Shown: in pieces, positions 1 through 9,921 of the stretch
How positions within the stretch are numbered: the stretch's first letter is position 1
How the letters are laid out: each line of letters begins with the position of its first letter
Assembly (NCBI RefSeq): GCF_943736985.1
Contig: NZ_CALSFS010000005.1
Location: 1 to 64,000, forward strand
Origin: Clostridium sp. Marseille-Q2269
GTDB lineage: Bacteria > Bacillota > Clostridia > Clostridiales > Clostridiaceae
Reading direction: 5' to 3'
Length of the DNA: 64,000 nt
Made by a program: the position numbers and the translations under genes
Notes under the pieces: model-generated
What the model was told of the DNA's origin: nothing
What the model saw: only the letters and a program-made list of their open reading frames with translations
Databases searched by the model: none

Positions 1-63
1 GTTTACTTAGGCTTAGTTGCCACAGGACGTGGCATTAGGTCGTTAGCTTAAATCCCAGGATAC
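1..63. ncRNA. possible end of a structured RNA (6S RNA candidate)
   Basis: Non-coding sequence downstream of aspS, more GC-rich than the surrounding spacer. It contains a clean hairpin, GCCAC-AGGAC-GTGGC, at about 19-33. Read on minus it holds short blocks (CAACTAAG, CCTAAGT) that recall the 5' half of 6S RNA as I remember it. In B. subtilis a 6S RNA gene (bsrA) also sits next to aspS. The element would run off the window edge, so neither its length nor its strand can be settled. The 6S label is inference from synteny and weak motif memory; the hairpin is directly visible. Confidence 0.25.
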
Positions 64-65
64 AA

Positions 66-112
66 ATATTAGTATTCTTTATTTTTATAGCTATCTATTG
101 ACTAAAAGTATT
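66..112. repeat. imperfect ~47-bp repeat, copy 1 (copy 2 at 19747-19793)
   Basis: The core ATTAGTATTCTTTATTTTTA is shared exactly with the spacer at about 19751-19772, and similarity extends roughly 20 bases further on one side. Both copies lie in non-coding DNA just beyond the 3' end of a minus-strand gene (aspS here, yebC there). It could be a promoter-like or mobile-element remnant; function unknown. Confidence 0.45.
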
Positions 113-164
113 CCTTGTTTTAATTTTAATCCTTTAAAGTCTGTTACGTCGGAATTTTATTGGG

Positions 165-190
165 AAATAAAAATATTGTTATTTTTATTT
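165..190 (-). terminator. AT-only hairpin overlapping aspS stop
   Basis: A nearly perfect inverted repeat (AAATAAAAATA / TATTTTTATTT, 4-nt loop) spans the aspS stop codon. It is made only of A/T pairs, so it is a weak terminator at best. It is the only candidate at the end of the hemZ-hisS-aspS group. Confidence 0.35.
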
Positions 191-1966
191 ATCTTCTTCT
201 ATTTTTCTTATACCTAATTCTTCTAATTGATTTTCATCAACTACATTTGGTGCCTCTGTTAATGGACAGAACGCATTTTGATTCTTAGGGAATGTTATTA
301 CATCTTTAATATTTTCTGTTCCTGCTAAAAACATTACCATTCTATCAAGTCCATAAGCTAATCCACCATGTGGTGGTGGTCCAAATTTAAAGGCTTCAAG
401 TAAGAATCCAAATCTTTCCCAAGCTTTTTCCCTTGTAAATCCTAATACATTGAACATTTTCTCTTGAAGTTTACTGTCATGTATTCTTATACTTCCTCCA
501 CCCAGTTCTTCTCCATTTAATACTATGTCATAAGCCTTTGCTCTTACTTTTCCTGGGTCTTTATCTAATAAGTCTATATCTTCATCCATTATAGCTGTAA
601 ATGGATGATGCTCTGCTTGATATCGTCCCTCTTCTTCATTATAAGCTAATAGTGGGAATTCAGTTATCCATACAAATCTAAACTGATCCTTATTTATAAT
701 ATCAAGTTCTTTTGCTAAATGTAATCTCAAAGCACCTAAGCTTTCAAATACTACATTATTTTTATCTGCTACTATTAATATTAAATCTCCTACTTTTGCA
801 TCCATTTTTTCTAATATAGCTTTCATTTCTTCTTCTTTTAAAAATTTAGCTATTGGAGATTTTATTTCATCTTCCTTATAAGCTATCCAAGCTAATCCTT
901 TTGCTTTATAAGTTTTGACAAAATCTTGCAATTTATCTATTTGTTTTCTTCCCATAGTAGCACAATTTTCTGCTTTTATTGCTCTTACAGAACCGCCGGC
1001 TTCTATGGCTCCTTTAAACACTTTAAAATCTGAATTTTTAACAGAATCTGTTAAATCATTGATTTCCATTCCAAATCTTAGATCTGGCTTATCTGAACCG
1101 TATTTTTCCATGGCTGTTTTATATGGCATTCTTTCTATTGGAAGTTTAACATCTATTCCTCCAACTTCCTTAAACACTTTAGCTAATAATTTTTCGTTTA
1201 ATTGTATTACATCATCTTGTTCTACAAATGATAGTTCCATATCTATTTGGGTAAATTCTGGCTGTCTATTAGCCCTTAAATCTTCATCTCTAAAACATTT
1301 TGTAATTTGAAAATATTTATCATATCCTGATACCATTAAAAGCTGCTTAAATATCTGTGGTGATTGTGGTAATGCATAGAACATACCTTTATAGTTTCTA
1401 CTCGGAACTAGATAATCACGTGCTCCTTCTGGTGTACTTTTTGTAAGCATTGGTGTTTCCATTTCTAAGAATCCATTTTCATCTAAGAAATCTCTAACAG
1501 CTTTACATGTTTTATGTCTTATCATAAATATTTTTTGCATATCTGGTCTTCTTAGGTCAAGATATCTATATTTTAATCTTATATTTTCAGATGCATCTAA
1601 ATCTTCCTTTATGTATATAGGAGGTGTTTCTGATTCAGATAATATTTTTATCTCTTCCCCTTTTAATTCTACAGAACCCGTTTCCATATCATTATTTACT
1701 GATTGTCTTTTAACTATTTCACCAGTTACTGCTATACAATATTCTGATTTTACGTTATCTGATTTTTCGAAGGCTTCTTTATTTATTTCCTCACCAAAAA
1801 CTATTTGCATAATTCCGGTTCTATCTCTTAAATCTACAAATATTAGCCCTCCTAGATTTCTCTTTCTTTGAACCCATCCCATAACAGTGGCTTTTTCACC
1901 TACATTATTTTCTCTAGGCTCACCACACATTATTGTTCTCTTAAGTCCTTTTAATGCTTCTCCCAT
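185..1966 (-). CDS. aspS: aspartyl-tRNA synthetase
   Basis: Charges tRNA-Asp with aspartate in the cytoplasm. The 593-residue protein has the bacterial-type layout: an N-terminal OB-fold anticodon-binding domain (about 1-110), the class II catalytic core, and a GAD-type insertion (about 290-420). Visible motifs are YRYLDLRR (133-140), class II motif 2 FRDEDLRANRQPEFTQ (225-240) and motif 3 GGLAYGLDR (534-541). A GGAGG site lies just before the ATG. It is last in hemZ-hisS-aspS, 41 bp after hisS; the hisS-aspS pair is a common Firmicutes arrangement. Whether it also mischarges tRNA-Asn cannot be judged from this window. Confidence 0.97.
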   Translation of the reverse strand: MGEALKGLKRTIMCGEPRENNVGEKATVMGWVQRKRNLGGLIFVDLRDRTGIMQIVFGEEINKEAFEKSDNVKSEYCIAVTGEIVKRQSVNNDMETGSVELKGEEIKILSESETPPIYIKEDLDASENIRLKYRYLDLRRPDMQKIFMIRHKTCKAVRDFLDENGFLEMETPMLTKSTPEGARDYLVPSRNYKGMFYALPQSPQIFKQLLMVSGYDKYFQITKCFRDEDLRANRQPEFTQIDMELSFVEQDDVIQLNEKLLAKVFKEVGGIDVKLPIERMPYKTAMEKYGSDKPDLRFGMEINDLTDSVKNSDFKVFKGAIEAGGSVRAIKAENCATMGRKQIDKLQDFVKTYKAKGLAWIAYKEDEIKSPIAKFLKEEEMKAILEKMDAKVGDLILIVADKNNVVFESLGALRLHLAKELDIINKDQFRFVWITEFPLLAYNEEEGRYQAEHHPFTAIMDEDIDLLDKDPGKVRAKAYDIVLNGEELGGGSIRIHDSKLQEKMFNVLGFTREKAWERFGFLLEAFKFGPPPHGGLAYGLDRMVMFLAGTENIKDVITFPKNQNAFCPLTEAPNVVDENQLEELGIRKIEEDK

Positions 1967-2007
1967 TTTTATTCCTCCAAATATAGATTTATTGTTTTAA
2001 TTTTTAT

Positions 2008-3255
2008 CTATTTAAATACTTTAATTAATGTATCTATATCTTTTATATCAACTTCTATTTTTTCTCCATCTTCCATTCTCTTAATAGTAGCTTTTCCAGT
2101 ATTTAATTCTTCTTCTCCTAGTACCATAGAATATTTTGCACCTATTCTATTTGCATACTTCATTTGAGCTTTAACACTTTTACTCATGTGATCTATTTCA
2201 CATTTTATATTTTTGTCTCTTAATTTTTTAGCTAATTTTAGAACTTCTAATTTTGCTTTATCTCCCATATTACCTAAATATAAATCTATATATGCCTGTT
2301 CAGGAATTTCTATACTTTTTTCTTGTAGAGTTAAAAGTAATCTTTCCATGCCCATACCAAATCCTACTGCCGGCATAGAAGGGCCTCCTATTTCTTCTAT
2401 AAGATAATCATATCTTCCTCCAGCACATATAGTTATATCATCTGTAATAAACTCAAATACAGTTTTACTATAATAATCTAATCCTCTAACTATAAATGGA
2501 TCAACTTTATACTTTATATCTAGTGCATCTAAATAACTTTTTAGTGATTGAAAATGCTCATTACATTCATCACATATATAATCCAATATAAGCGGCGCAT
2601 CTTTTACTATTTCTTTACAAGTATCAACTTTACAATCTAATATCCTAAGAGGATTTTTATCAAATCTAGTTTTACAAGTTGAACATAGTTTATCATAATT
2701 TTTAGATAAGTATTTTTTTAATGCTTCATTATAATTTTTTCTACATTTTGGACAACCTATGCTGTTTATATTTAATTCTACACCTGTTACTCCTAATTCT
2801 TTATATATTCTAATAGGGATACTTATAACTTCTGCATCTATAGATGCATCTTTTGCTCCAAAAATCTCTATTCCAAACTGATGATGTTGTCTAAGTCTTC
2901 CCTTTTGGACATTTTCATATCTCATAACAGGAGTAAAATAATACATTTTTGTAGGTTGAGCTTCATTAAACAATCTTCCTTCTACAAAAGCTCTTACTGC
3001 TGGTGATGTTCCTTCTGGTTTTAAAGTTATACTTCTACCAGCTTTGTCTTCAAAAGTGTACATTTCCTTTTGAACTACATCTGTAGTTTCTCCTACCCCT
3101 CTTTGAAATAGTTCTGTATATTCAAATACTGGAGTTCTTATCTCTCTACATCCAAAATCTGCTGCTATATTTCTAAATTTATTTTCTAAATATTTCCATT
3201 TATAAGATTCTGTAGGCAATAAATCTTTTGTACCTTTTGGTGCTTGCAATGACAT
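2008..3255 (-). CDS. hisS: histidyl-tRNA synthetase
   Basis: Charges tRNA-His. The 415 residues are the usual bacterial length. Class II motif 2 is at 112-130 ([15 protein letters not shown]), the HisRS-specific RGLDYY at 257-262, and a C-terminal anticodon-binding domain covers about 325-415. The insertion domain (about 165-235) carries four cysteine pairs or near-pairs (C168/C171, C191/C194, C208/C213, C228/C231), suggesting one or two metal sites; B. subtilis HisRS, as I remember it, keeps fewer of these. Start ATG with AGGAGG about 6 nt upstream. No T-box leader is possible upstream because hemZ ends only 18 bp away. Confidence 0.97.
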   Translation of the reverse strand: MSLQAPKGTKDLLPTESYKWKYLENKFRNIAADFGCREIRTPVFEYTELFQRGVGETTDVVQKEMYTFEDKAGRSITLKPEGTSPAVRAFVEGRLFNEAQPTKMYYFTPVMRYENVQKGRLRQHHQFGIEIFGAKDASIDAEVISIPIRIYKELGVTGVELNINSIGCPKCRKNYNEALKKYLSKNYDKLCSTCKTRFDKNPLRILDCKVDTCKEIVKDAPLILDYICDECNEHFQSLKSYLDALDIKYKVDPFIVRGLDYYSKTVFEFITDDITICAGGRYDYLIEEIGGPSMPAVGFGMGMERLLLTLQEKSIEIPEQAYIDLYLGNMGDKAKLEVLKLAKKLRDKNIKCEIDHMSKSVKAQMKYANRIGAKYSMVLGEEELNTGKATIKRMEDGEKIEVDIKDIDTLIKVFK

Positions 3256-3273
3256 CTATATTCCTCCTAAACA

Positions 3274-4704
3274 TTATAAATATAAAGTATCTAATATTTT
3301 TTTCTTTCTATCTACCATTTCTTCTACTCTTTTTGTGTATTCTATTACATCTTTAACATTAGCCGCTCTCTCTATTCTATTTTCATTCATGAATATTATT
3401 TTAGATACAGCATCTGCTCCTAAGGCTATTATAGTTTGTCTTTCCTCTATCATTTGTATGTTGTATATACCCATTTTATCTTCCTTTGAGTATCCCACAT
3501 TTTCCATATTACCTAACATATTTTTTTGCCTATACATATAGTAAGGCTTCATATTTAATTCTTTGGCTAAATTTTCTGTTTCTTCATACATTTTATTTAA
3601 CTCTTCTTGTTTAGGAATGTTAAATTCCATTTTATTAACTAATTTTTCATGAAGTATAGATCCTCTTTTTATTGACATACCATGAACTGTTAGGTTATCA
3701 GGCCTTAATTTTTTAATTCTCTCGCATGTATTTTTTACTTCTCTTATACCTTCACCTGGAAGGCCTACTATTAGATCCATATTTATATTTTTAAATCCTA
3801 TTTTTTTCGCTAATGAATAAATCTTTTCTATATCTTCTACTGAGTGAGTTCTTCCTATATTCTTTAAAGTACTATTATTCATAGTTTGAGGATTTATACT
3901 TATTCTATCTACATTGTATTTTTTCATTGACAATAATTTTTCTTCTGTTATACTATCTGGTCTTCCGCATTCTACTGTGAATTCTTTCACTTGCTTATTA
4001 TGTATAAAATTATGATATATCTTATTTAATGTTTTTTCAAACTGCTCATTACTAATAGAAGTTGGTGTTCCCCCTCCAAAATATACGCATTGTATTTTTA
4101 GTCTCTTACTTTCTATATAACTTGCAATCATATCTATTTCATAATAAAGAGCCTTTAAATAAGGCTCTACCAAATTTTTACACTTTCCTATTGGATTTGA
4201 TGTGAAAGAACAGTATAAACATCTAGTTGGGCAAAATGGCATATCTATATATACACTTATAGTATTTTGATCTTTATTTACAATAGATTTCTCCATATTA
4301 GCAACATCTATACATAATTTAGTCTTATCTGTTCTAGTATTTCTATGCTTAGTAAACCAATCTATTATTTCTTCCTCTGTCATTCCTTGATTCATTAGTT
4401 CTAAGGCTATCTTGCTTGGTCTTATTCCTACTAAAGTCCCCCAAGGCATATTTTTATTAGTTATTGATTTCAGATATAAAAAAAGAAATTTCTTTACCCA
4501 TTCTTTTTTAGCTAAATTATCATCTTTGTCATATTTCACTTCATTTTGTTCTTTTTTTATATACATTCCTTCATCAGTTATTTGTATCTCTATATCATAA
4601 TCTTCATAATCAAAAATAATATCGTAAAAATTATAATATATATTTAGTATCTGATATACATCATATCTGTATTTCATATGGTTTAAACTTACTTTCAACT
4701 TCAT
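3274..4704 (-). CDS. hemZ: HemZ-type radical SAM coproporphyrinogen dehydrogenase-like protein
   Basis: Oxygen-independent coproporphyrinogen III oxidase family (HemN/HemZ), assigned to anaerobic heme synthesis by family. The radical SAM cluster motif CPTRCLYC lies at about residue 158-165, followed by YFGGGTPT, the SAM-binding glycine-rich element. An N-terminal ~150-residue region is typical of HemZ rather than HemN/HemW. The open frame extends 3 codons further, but that GTG is part of the ribosome-binding site GGAGTG; the ATG at 4704 (476 aa) is the likely start. Sits in hemZ-hisS-aspS, directly after the MBL hydrolase. True substrate is inferred, since many HemN relatives have other functions. 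Confidence 0.88.
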   Translation of the reverse strand: MKLKVSLNHMKYRYDVYQILNIYYNFYDIIFDYEDYDIEIQITDEGMYIKKEQNEVKYDKDDNLAKKEWVKKFLFLYLKSITNKNMPWGTLVGIRPSKIALELMNQGMTEEEIIDWFTKHRNTRTDKTKLCIDVANMEKSIVNKDQNTISVYIDMPFCPTRCLYCSFTSNPIGKCKNLVEPYLKALYYEIDMIASYIESKRLKIQCVYFGGGTPTSISNEQFEKTLNKIYHNFIHNKQVKEFTVECGRPDSITEEKLLSMKKYNVDRISINPQTMNNSTLKNIGRTHSVEDIEKIYSLAKKIGFKNINMDLIVGLPGEGIREVKNTCERIKKLRPDNLTVHGMSIKRGSILHEKLVNKMEFNIPKQEELNKMYEETENLAKELNMKPYYMYRQKNMLGNMENVGYSKEDKMGIYNIQMIEERQTIIALGADAVSKIIFMNENRIERAANVKDVIEYTKRVEEMVDRKKKILDTLYL

Positions 4705-4741
4705 ATTATGCACTCCAATACTTTTAAAGAGATATATCTAT

Positions 4742-5341
4742 CTAAAAAAATGGATTATTCTCTTTTTCATAGCCTATAGTGGATTGAGGACCATGACCTG
4801 GTAATACATATACATTTGGATCTAATACAATTAACTTATTTTGAATGCTATTTATTAGAGTGTTATGACTTCCTCCAACAAAATCACTTCTTCCAATTGA
4901 ATCTCTAAACAATGTGTCTCCTGTAAATATAACATTATTCACCAAGAAACTCATTCCCCCTGGACTGTGCCCTGGAGTTTCTATGCATTTTATTTCTAAA
5001 CTACCTAATTGGAATGTTTTGCCTTCAGTTAAATATCCATCTACCTTTTGGTATTTACCAAAACCCCCAAATATATAGCCTGCCTTTTTAATTAGATCTT
5101 CATCCTTTTCATTTATATAAAAAGGTATATTGTACTTATCTTTTAGCGCTTCTACAGCTCCTACATGATCTACATGACCATGAGTTAATAATATGAATTG
5201 CGGCATTAAATTATTATCTTGTATTGTTTGTATTATATCTTCTGCATCTCCACCAGGATCTATGATAGCACACTTATTTTGGTCTATTAATAAATAACAA
5301 TTAGCATTATATATACCTACAGGTATTGTTTTTATATCCAT
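4742..5341 (-). CDS. metallo-beta-lactamase-fold hydrolase (glyoxalase II-like)
   Basis: A 199-residue single-domain MBL-fold protein with the metal motif THGHVDH (H54, H56, D58, H59), a second-shell GHSPGG histidine, FTGDTLF with the bridging aspartate, and a C-terminal PGHGP histidine. These are the ligands of a dinuclear metal site. The family (YcbL/GloB-like) hydrolyses thioesters, but the substrate is unknown. The longest frame starts at a GTG that overlaps the Shine-Dalgarno GAGGTG, so the ATG at 5341 is preferred. Lies between dtd and hemZ in a tight minus-strand run. Confidence 0.9.
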   Translation of the reverse strand: MDIKTIPVGIYNANCYLLIDQNKCAIIDPGGDAEDIIQTIQDNNLMPQFILLTHGHVDHVGAVEALKDKYNIPFYINEKDEDLIKKAGYIFGGFGKYQKVDGYLTEGKTFQLGSLEIKCIETPGHSPGGMSFLVNNVIFTGDTLFRDSIGRSDFVGGSHNTLINSIQNKLIVLDPNVYVLPGHGPQSTIGYEKENNPFF

Positions 5342-5399
5342 TAAATACACCTCTTTAAAATTTAAAATTTTCCACTCTTTTTAGTATATAACTAAATCT

Positions 5400-5849
5400 T
5401 TAAAATGTCTTTTTACTATCCAAAAGTATGGTAACTGGCCCATCATTTTCTATAGAAACCTTCATATCTGCTCCAAATTCTCCAGTTGCTACATTTTTTA
5501 TTTCTTTTTTTATTGATTCTACAAATCTATTATACAATGTGTACGCTTCTTCTCCCCCTAAAGCTTCCACAAAACTTGGTCTTCTTCCTTTTCTACAATC
5601 CCCATATAAAGTGAATTGAGAGACAATTATTATATCTCCACCTACATCTAACAAAGATTTATTTAATTTTTCATTTTCATCTTCAAATATTCTTAAATTT
5701 ATTATTTTTTCTTTTAAATATTTTATATCTTCTTCTGTATCGTCTTTTGATATTCCTAAAAGAACATTTAAGCCTTTACCTATACTGCCTATAACTTTTT
5801 TATCTACTTCTACTTTTGAAGATATAACTCTTTGAACCACTGCTCTCAA
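5400..5849 (-). CDS. dtd: D-aminoacyl-tRNA deacylase
   Basis: Hydrolyses D-amino acids (and Gly-tRNA-Ala) from tRNA, a translation quality-control step. The 149 residues match the family length. Both signature cross-subunit motifs are present: SQFT (77-80) and GPVT (137-140). The start codon is TTG, with AGGTGG 7 nt upstream; no in-frame ATG exists nearby. It follows relA by about 60 bp, the relA-dtd order being common in Firmicutes. Confidence 0.95.
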   Translation of the reverse strand: MRAVVQRVISSKVEVDKKVIGSIGKGLNVLLGISKDDTEEDIKYLKEKIINLRIFEDENEKLNKSLLDVGGDIIIVSQFTLYGDCRKGRRPSFVEALGGEEAYTLYNRFVESIKKEIKNVATGEFGADMKVSIENDGPVTILLDSKKTF

Positions 5850-5908
5850 ACATATCCCACCTTTGTTTTTTATTTTTATACTTAATTTAATATTGTGTAA
5901 ATGATTAT

Positions 5909-8080
5909 TTATTTTTTTGTCCTATATACTTCTAATACGCCTTTTAATTTTCTTATGTTTTTCATTACTGTCTTTAAGTCTTCTATATTACTTATTTTTA
6001 ATTTTATATTTACCACTACTGAATCATTTTTAATAGGCTTTGCATTTACAGCATAAAGATTTGTTTTACTGCCATTTATAGTCAGCATAATATCTGCTAA
6101 TAATCCATCTGTATTTTCCGCTATAACTTCTAGCTCTGAAATATACTCTCCACCTTTTGGTTTTCCCCAACTAACTTCTACTATCTTGGTAGGATCTTCT
6201 TCTACTAATTGTTCCATATTTTTGCAGTCAGTTCTATGTATTGATACACCTCTACCTTTTGTTATATATCCTATTATATTGTCTCCTGGTACAGGATTGC
6301 AACATTTAGCAAATCTAACCAATAAATTATCCTCACCTTTTACTATTATTCCTGGTGAAGTACTCTTTTTCTTTTTAATTTTGTTTGTTTTATCTATTTG
6401 GTCTCTAACTTCATTCCAATTAAGCTCTGGCTTATTCTTTTTTAAATACTGCTCTCTAAATCTTAATACAACTGCTGAAGCCGATAAGCTACCTATACCA
6501 ACAGCAGCAAACATATCTTCTATGTTGCTCATGTTGTATCTTTTTAGTACAGTTTCTAAAATCTCGCCCTTTGCAAGTTCTCCAAAGTTATACCCTTGTT
6601 TTTTAGTTTCTTTTTCTAATATATCTTTACCCTTATTTATATTTTCTTCTTTATCTTCCTTTTTAAACCACGCTCTTATTTTACTTTTAGCTTGATTACT
6701 CTTTACCATACTTAACCAATCTAAATTAGGTCCTTTTGGTGTGGTAGAAGTTAAAATATCTATTATTTCTCCAGTTTTAAGCTCATAATCTAAAGGAACC
6801 ATTTTTCCATTAACCTTAGCACCTATACATCTATGGCCTATATCTGTATGTATCTTATAAGCAAAATCCACTGGGGTAGCTTTATTAGGTAGACTTATAA
6901 CTTTACCCTTTGGAGTAAATACAAATACCTCGTCAGAAAACAAGTCTATTTTAAATCCTTGCATAAATTCTTCTGGGTCTGTAGTTTCTTTTTGCCAGTC
7001 TAACATTTCTCTAAGCCATGTTAACTTTAATTCTATATTATTGTGAGAATTTGCGCCTTCTTTATATTTCCAATGAGCTGCTATACCATATTCTGCAGTT
7101 TTATGCATTTCATAAGTTCTTATCTGAATTTCAAAAGGTCTGCCCCCTACTCCCATTACAGTAGAGTGTAATGATTGATACATATTAGGCTTAGGCATCG
7201 CTATATAATCTTTAAACCTACCTGGTATAGGCTTATATACTGTATGGGCTATGCCTAAAGCAGCATAGCAATCCTTAACTGTATCTACTAATATTCTAAC
7301 TGCTGTCAAATCAAATATTTGATCTAAATTTTTGTTTTTGTTTTGCATTTTTTTATATATACTGTAAAAATGCTTTGGTCTTCCATCTATTTCTGATTTG
7401 ATACCTGCCCTTTCTAAGCTTTGTTCTAATTCTGAAACTATCTCTTTTATATGCTCTTCTCTTTCAACTCTTTTTTCTGCAATTTTTCGTACTAGAAAAT
7501 AATACTCATTGGGATTTAAATATCTAAAAGATAAATCTTCTAGTTCCCACTTGATTTTAGATATTCCTAGCCTATGAGCTAATGGTGCATATATATCTAA
7601 AGTTTCTTGAGATTTCTCCTTTTGCTTTTCTACAGACATAAATCTTAAGGTTCTCATATTATGTAGTCTATCCGCTAATTTAATAAGTATAACTCTTATA
7701 TCCTTTGTCATTGCCAATAACATTTTTCTTACATTATCAGCTTGCTGTTCTTCTTTGGTTTTATATTCAATTTTCCCTAATTTAGTAACCCCATCCACTA
7801 GATCAGCTACTTCACTTCCAAATTCTCTAGAAACATCCTCATATGTATATTGAGTATCTTCAACAACATCATGCATAAGCCCTGCTATCATGGTGTTAAC
7901 ATCCATACCCATTTGAAATAATATTATAGCTACCTCTTCTGGATGGACTATATAAGGTTCACCAGATATTCTTTTTTGTTTTTTGTGGGCATTGCAAGCA
8001 AAATTATATGCTTTTTTAATAAACTCTATTTCTTTTTCACTGAAACTATCTTTTATTTTTACCACTAAATCTTCTAGCAT
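5909..8080 (-). CDS. relA: bifunctional (p)ppGpp synthetase/hydrolase
   Basis: Makes and degrades the stringent-response alarmone. The 723 residues contain, in order, an HD hydrolase domain with an intact HD pair (HDVVEDT, about 70-76), a RelA/SpoT synthetase domain (about 225-345, including YQSLHSTV), a TGS domain (about 385-450) and a C-terminal ACT domain (about 645-723). The intact HD motif argues for a bifunctional Rel enzyme. ATG preceded by GAGGAG. A GC-rich hairpin lies just upstream (8106-8126). Downstream is dtd, upstream apt, so purine salvage, alarmone metabolism and tRNA editing share a neighbourhood. Confidence 0.96.
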   Translation of the reverse strand: MLEDLVVKIKDSFSEKEIEFIKKAYNFACNAHKKQKRISGEPYIVHPEEVAIILFQMGMDVNTMIAGLMHDVVEDTQYTYEDVSREFGSEVADLVDGVTKLGKIEYKTKEEQQADNVRKMLLAMTKDIRVILIKLADRLHNMRTLRFMSVEKQKEKSQETLDIYAPLAHRLGISKIKWELEDLSFRYLNPNEYYFLVRKIAEKRVEREEHIKEIVSELEQSLERAGIKSEIDGRPKHFYSIYKKMQNKNKNLDQIFDLTAVRILVDTVKDCYAALGIAHTVYKPIPGRFKDYIAMPKPNMYQSLHSTVMGVGGRPFEIQIRTYEMHKTAEYGIAAHWKYKEGANSHNNIELKLTWLREMLDWQKETTDPEEFMQGFKIDLFSDEVFVFTPKGKVISLPNKATPVDFAYKIHTDIGHRCIGAKVNGKMVPLDYELKTGEIIDILTSTTPKGPNLDWLSMVKSNQAKSKIRAWFKKEDKEENINKGKDILEKETKKQGYNFGELAKGEILETVLKRYNMSNIEDMFAAVGIGSLSASAVVLRFREQYLKKNKPELNWNEVRDQIDKTNKIKKKKSTSPGIIVKGEDNLLVRFAKCCNPVPGDNIIGYITKGRGVSIHRTDCKNMEQLVEEDPTKIVEVSWGKPKGGEYISELEVIAENTDGLLADIMLTINGSKTNLYAVNAKPIKNDSVVVNIKLKISNIEDLKTVMKNIRKLKGVLEVYRTKK

Positions 8081-8105
8081 ACCCTAATTACTCCTCAAAA
8101 TCAAA

Positions 8106-8126
8106 GGCTGGTTTACAAAACCAGCC
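8106..8126. terminator. GC-rich hairpin between apt and relA
   Basis: Stem GGCTGGTT / AACCAGCC with a short loop. On minus (apt to relA) the U-run after the stem is short and broken; on plus the tail is a good T-run. It may end apt transcripts partially, stabilise the relA 5' end, or stop antisense transcription entering from relA. The structure is clear, the direction is not. Confidence 0.5.
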
Positions 8127-8196
8127 AATATTTTTTATTTCTATTATATTATATTTTTTTTAAAGTTTCAAACTTTTAAGAAGGTAATGTGTTATA

Positions 8197-8715
8197 TTAT
8201 ACATTATATTTTACTAAAGAGCTAACATCATAACCCTGTAATTTATCTTTTCCATTTAGATCAGTAAGTTCTATTACAAAGCTTACATTGACAACTTCTC
8301 CACCTAATTCTTCTATTAAATTTACTACTGATGCAATAGTTCCCCCTGTGGCAAGAAGATCATCTACTATAGCAACTTTTTCCCCTTTTTTTATGGAATC
8401 TTTATGTATTTGAAGTTCATCTTGACCATATTCCAAGTCATATTTACAGCTAATAGTTTCATAAGGTAGCTTTCCTTTTTTTCTTACTGGCACAAAACCA
8501 ACGCCTAATTTATAGGCTAAAGGGGTTCCAAATAAAAATCCTCTGGCTTCTGGTCCTACTATTTTATCCACTTTTTTATCTTTTAAATGTTCTGCTAGTT
8601 TATCAACGGTGTAATTTAATACTTCTCCATCTTGAAGTATTGTAGTTACATCTTTAAAACTTATACCCTCTTTCGGGAAATCTTCTATTACCCTTATATG
8701 TTCTTTTAAATTCAC
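8197..8715 (-). CDS. apt: adenine phosphoribosyltransferase
   Basis: Converts adenine and PRPP to AMP (purine salvage, cytoplasm). The type I phosphoribosyltransferase signature VAIVDDLLATGGT is present, as is the family N-terminal pattern IEDFPKEGI followed by FKDVT. The open frame allows an ATG at 8736, but the sequence between it and the GTG at 8715 is a strong ribosome-binding site (AGGGGG, 7 nt before GTG). The GTG start gives 172 aa, the normal Apt length. Followed by a hairpin and relA. Confidence 0.95.
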   Translation of the reverse strand: MNLKEHIRVIEDFPKEGISFKDVTTILQDGEVLNYTVDKLAEHLKDKKVDKIVGPEARGFLFGTPLAYKLGVGFVPVRKKGKLPYETISCKYDLEYGQDELQIHKDSIKKGEKVAIVDDLLATGGTIASVVNLIEELGGEVVNVSFVIELTDLNGKDKLQGYDVSSLVKYNV

Positions 8716-8823
8716 TTCTCTTCCCCCTAAATTCATGCGAAAAATTTATTTTTATTTTTCAATTTTGAACACAGATTATTATATATTAAACTACACTCCC
8801 TATTAAAGTAATTATATGAGCTT

Positions 8824-9702
8824 TTATTCCTTATTATGTATACTAAAATGTATTTCATTTTTTAAATATTTTGCTATTTGATTAGACCTATCCTCATTAG
8901 ATGTAGTAAATAACTCTACTAATATTCTTGCATTGTTAATTTTATTAGTAGGTTGTGTAATTTTAGATATTTTTTTCGTTATTTTTTTAAGGTCATATAA
9001 ATTAATTTCATCTTTTGAAATTTTTTCAATATGTAAAAGAGCTTTTAATCCATAATTATTAGTATTTTTTAAAGCTTCTAGTCCTTCTTTAACTATATAT
9101 AAATTTTCTCCTTTTATAGAGTTGGTATTAGATATGGTTCCAAGCATTACTAAATCTAAGTATTTATATGTAAATTTCATTTTATAATATATAGAAAGCG
9201 CCTCAACCAATTTATAGGCTATACCTGAAGCTGATAAATATTTAAACGGATATGAACATGAATTTTCATTTGGACATATCACTATTGATTTAGGTTTTTC
9301 TTTTGCACAGGAATGCCAATCCGTAATAATTATATCCATACCAAGTTTTTTACATAATTCTACTTGAGAAATAGAGTTTATACCACATCCTACTGTTATA
9401 ATCAAATCTGCCCCCAAAAATTTTATATGATTTTCTATATATGTAGAATTTATATTATGTTTTTCATCTAAACAATCTGGTATAAAATATTCCACGTCCG
9501 CATTTAAAAATTTTAAAACTAACAGCAACATTGATACTGCTGCTATACCATCAAAATCGTAATATCCATATAGCACTATTTTTTCTCTATGATTAACGGC
9601 CTTTACTATTCTTTTTAAAGCCCTATCCATTTTACTTATTAAAAAGGGATTATTAATTTTGGGTTTTTTATACCACTGTACATTATCAACTATTTTCTCC
9701 AT
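8824..9702 (-). CDS. RecJ/DHH-family protein with degenerate active site
   Basis: A 292-residue protein resembling the N-terminal DHH phosphoesterase half of RecJ single-strand exonuclease. Full RecJ is about 550-790 aa; the DHHA1/OB part is missing. Metal-binding motifs are altered: motif I reads GYYDFDG instead of GDYDxDG, motif II has VGCG (105-107) in place of VDCG, and motif III has DWH (128-130) in place of DHH. The motif IV aspartate (DLVMLGT, D183) remains. The frame is intact with GGAGG before ATG, so it looks maintained, not decayed. In many Firmicutes a full recJ sits beside secF and apt, so this appears to be the syntenic remnant or a repurposed homologue. Nuclease activity is doubtful. 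Confidence 0.75.
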   Translation of the reverse strand: MEKIVDNVQWYKKPKINNPFLISKMDRALKRIVKAVNHREKIVLYGYYDFDGIAAVSMLLLVLKFLNADVEYFIPDCLDEKHNINSTYIENHIKFLGADLIITVGCGINSISQVELCKKLGMDIIITDWHSCAKEKPKSIVICPNENSCSYPFKYLSASGIAYKLVEALSIYYKMKFTYKYLDLVMLGTISNTNSIKGENLYIVKEGLEALKNTNNYGLKALLHIEKISKDEINLYDLKKITKKISKITQPTNKINNARILVELFTTSNEDRSNQIAKYLKNEIHFSIHNKE

Positions 9703-9876
9703 CTATATATCCTCCAATTTTATAGAAAACATATATATTATAATTTATATTATCATTTTTGACAAACATTTTAGCAGTTTATTCAATATTATTATTTAAA
9801 TATGAGTATATATTAATATAATAACATTGATTTTGCTCTCATTTACAATATATCTTAAGTTTATACATTAAAAATT

Positions 9877-9907
9877 AAAAATCCAAGCCTATAGCTTGGA
9901 TTTTTAA
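9877..9907 (-). terminator. terminator of secDF
   Basis: Perfect 8-bp stem ATCCAAGC / GCTTGGAT with a 5-nt loop and T-runs on both sides, just after the secF stop codon. The rest of the 219-bp spacer down to the RecJ-like gene shows only AT-rich sequence, presumably holding that gene's promoter. Confidence 0.85.
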
Positions 9908-9921
9908 TTCAAATATATTTA

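Noticed and set aside
3256-3273. T-box leader for hisS/aspS
   Set aside because: Only 18 bp separate hemZ and hisS and 41 bp separate hisS and aspS; no room for a T-box.
6186-6695. 169-codon plus-strand frame within relA
   Set aside because: Shadow of the conserved relA coding sequence; no family resemblance and no start signal.
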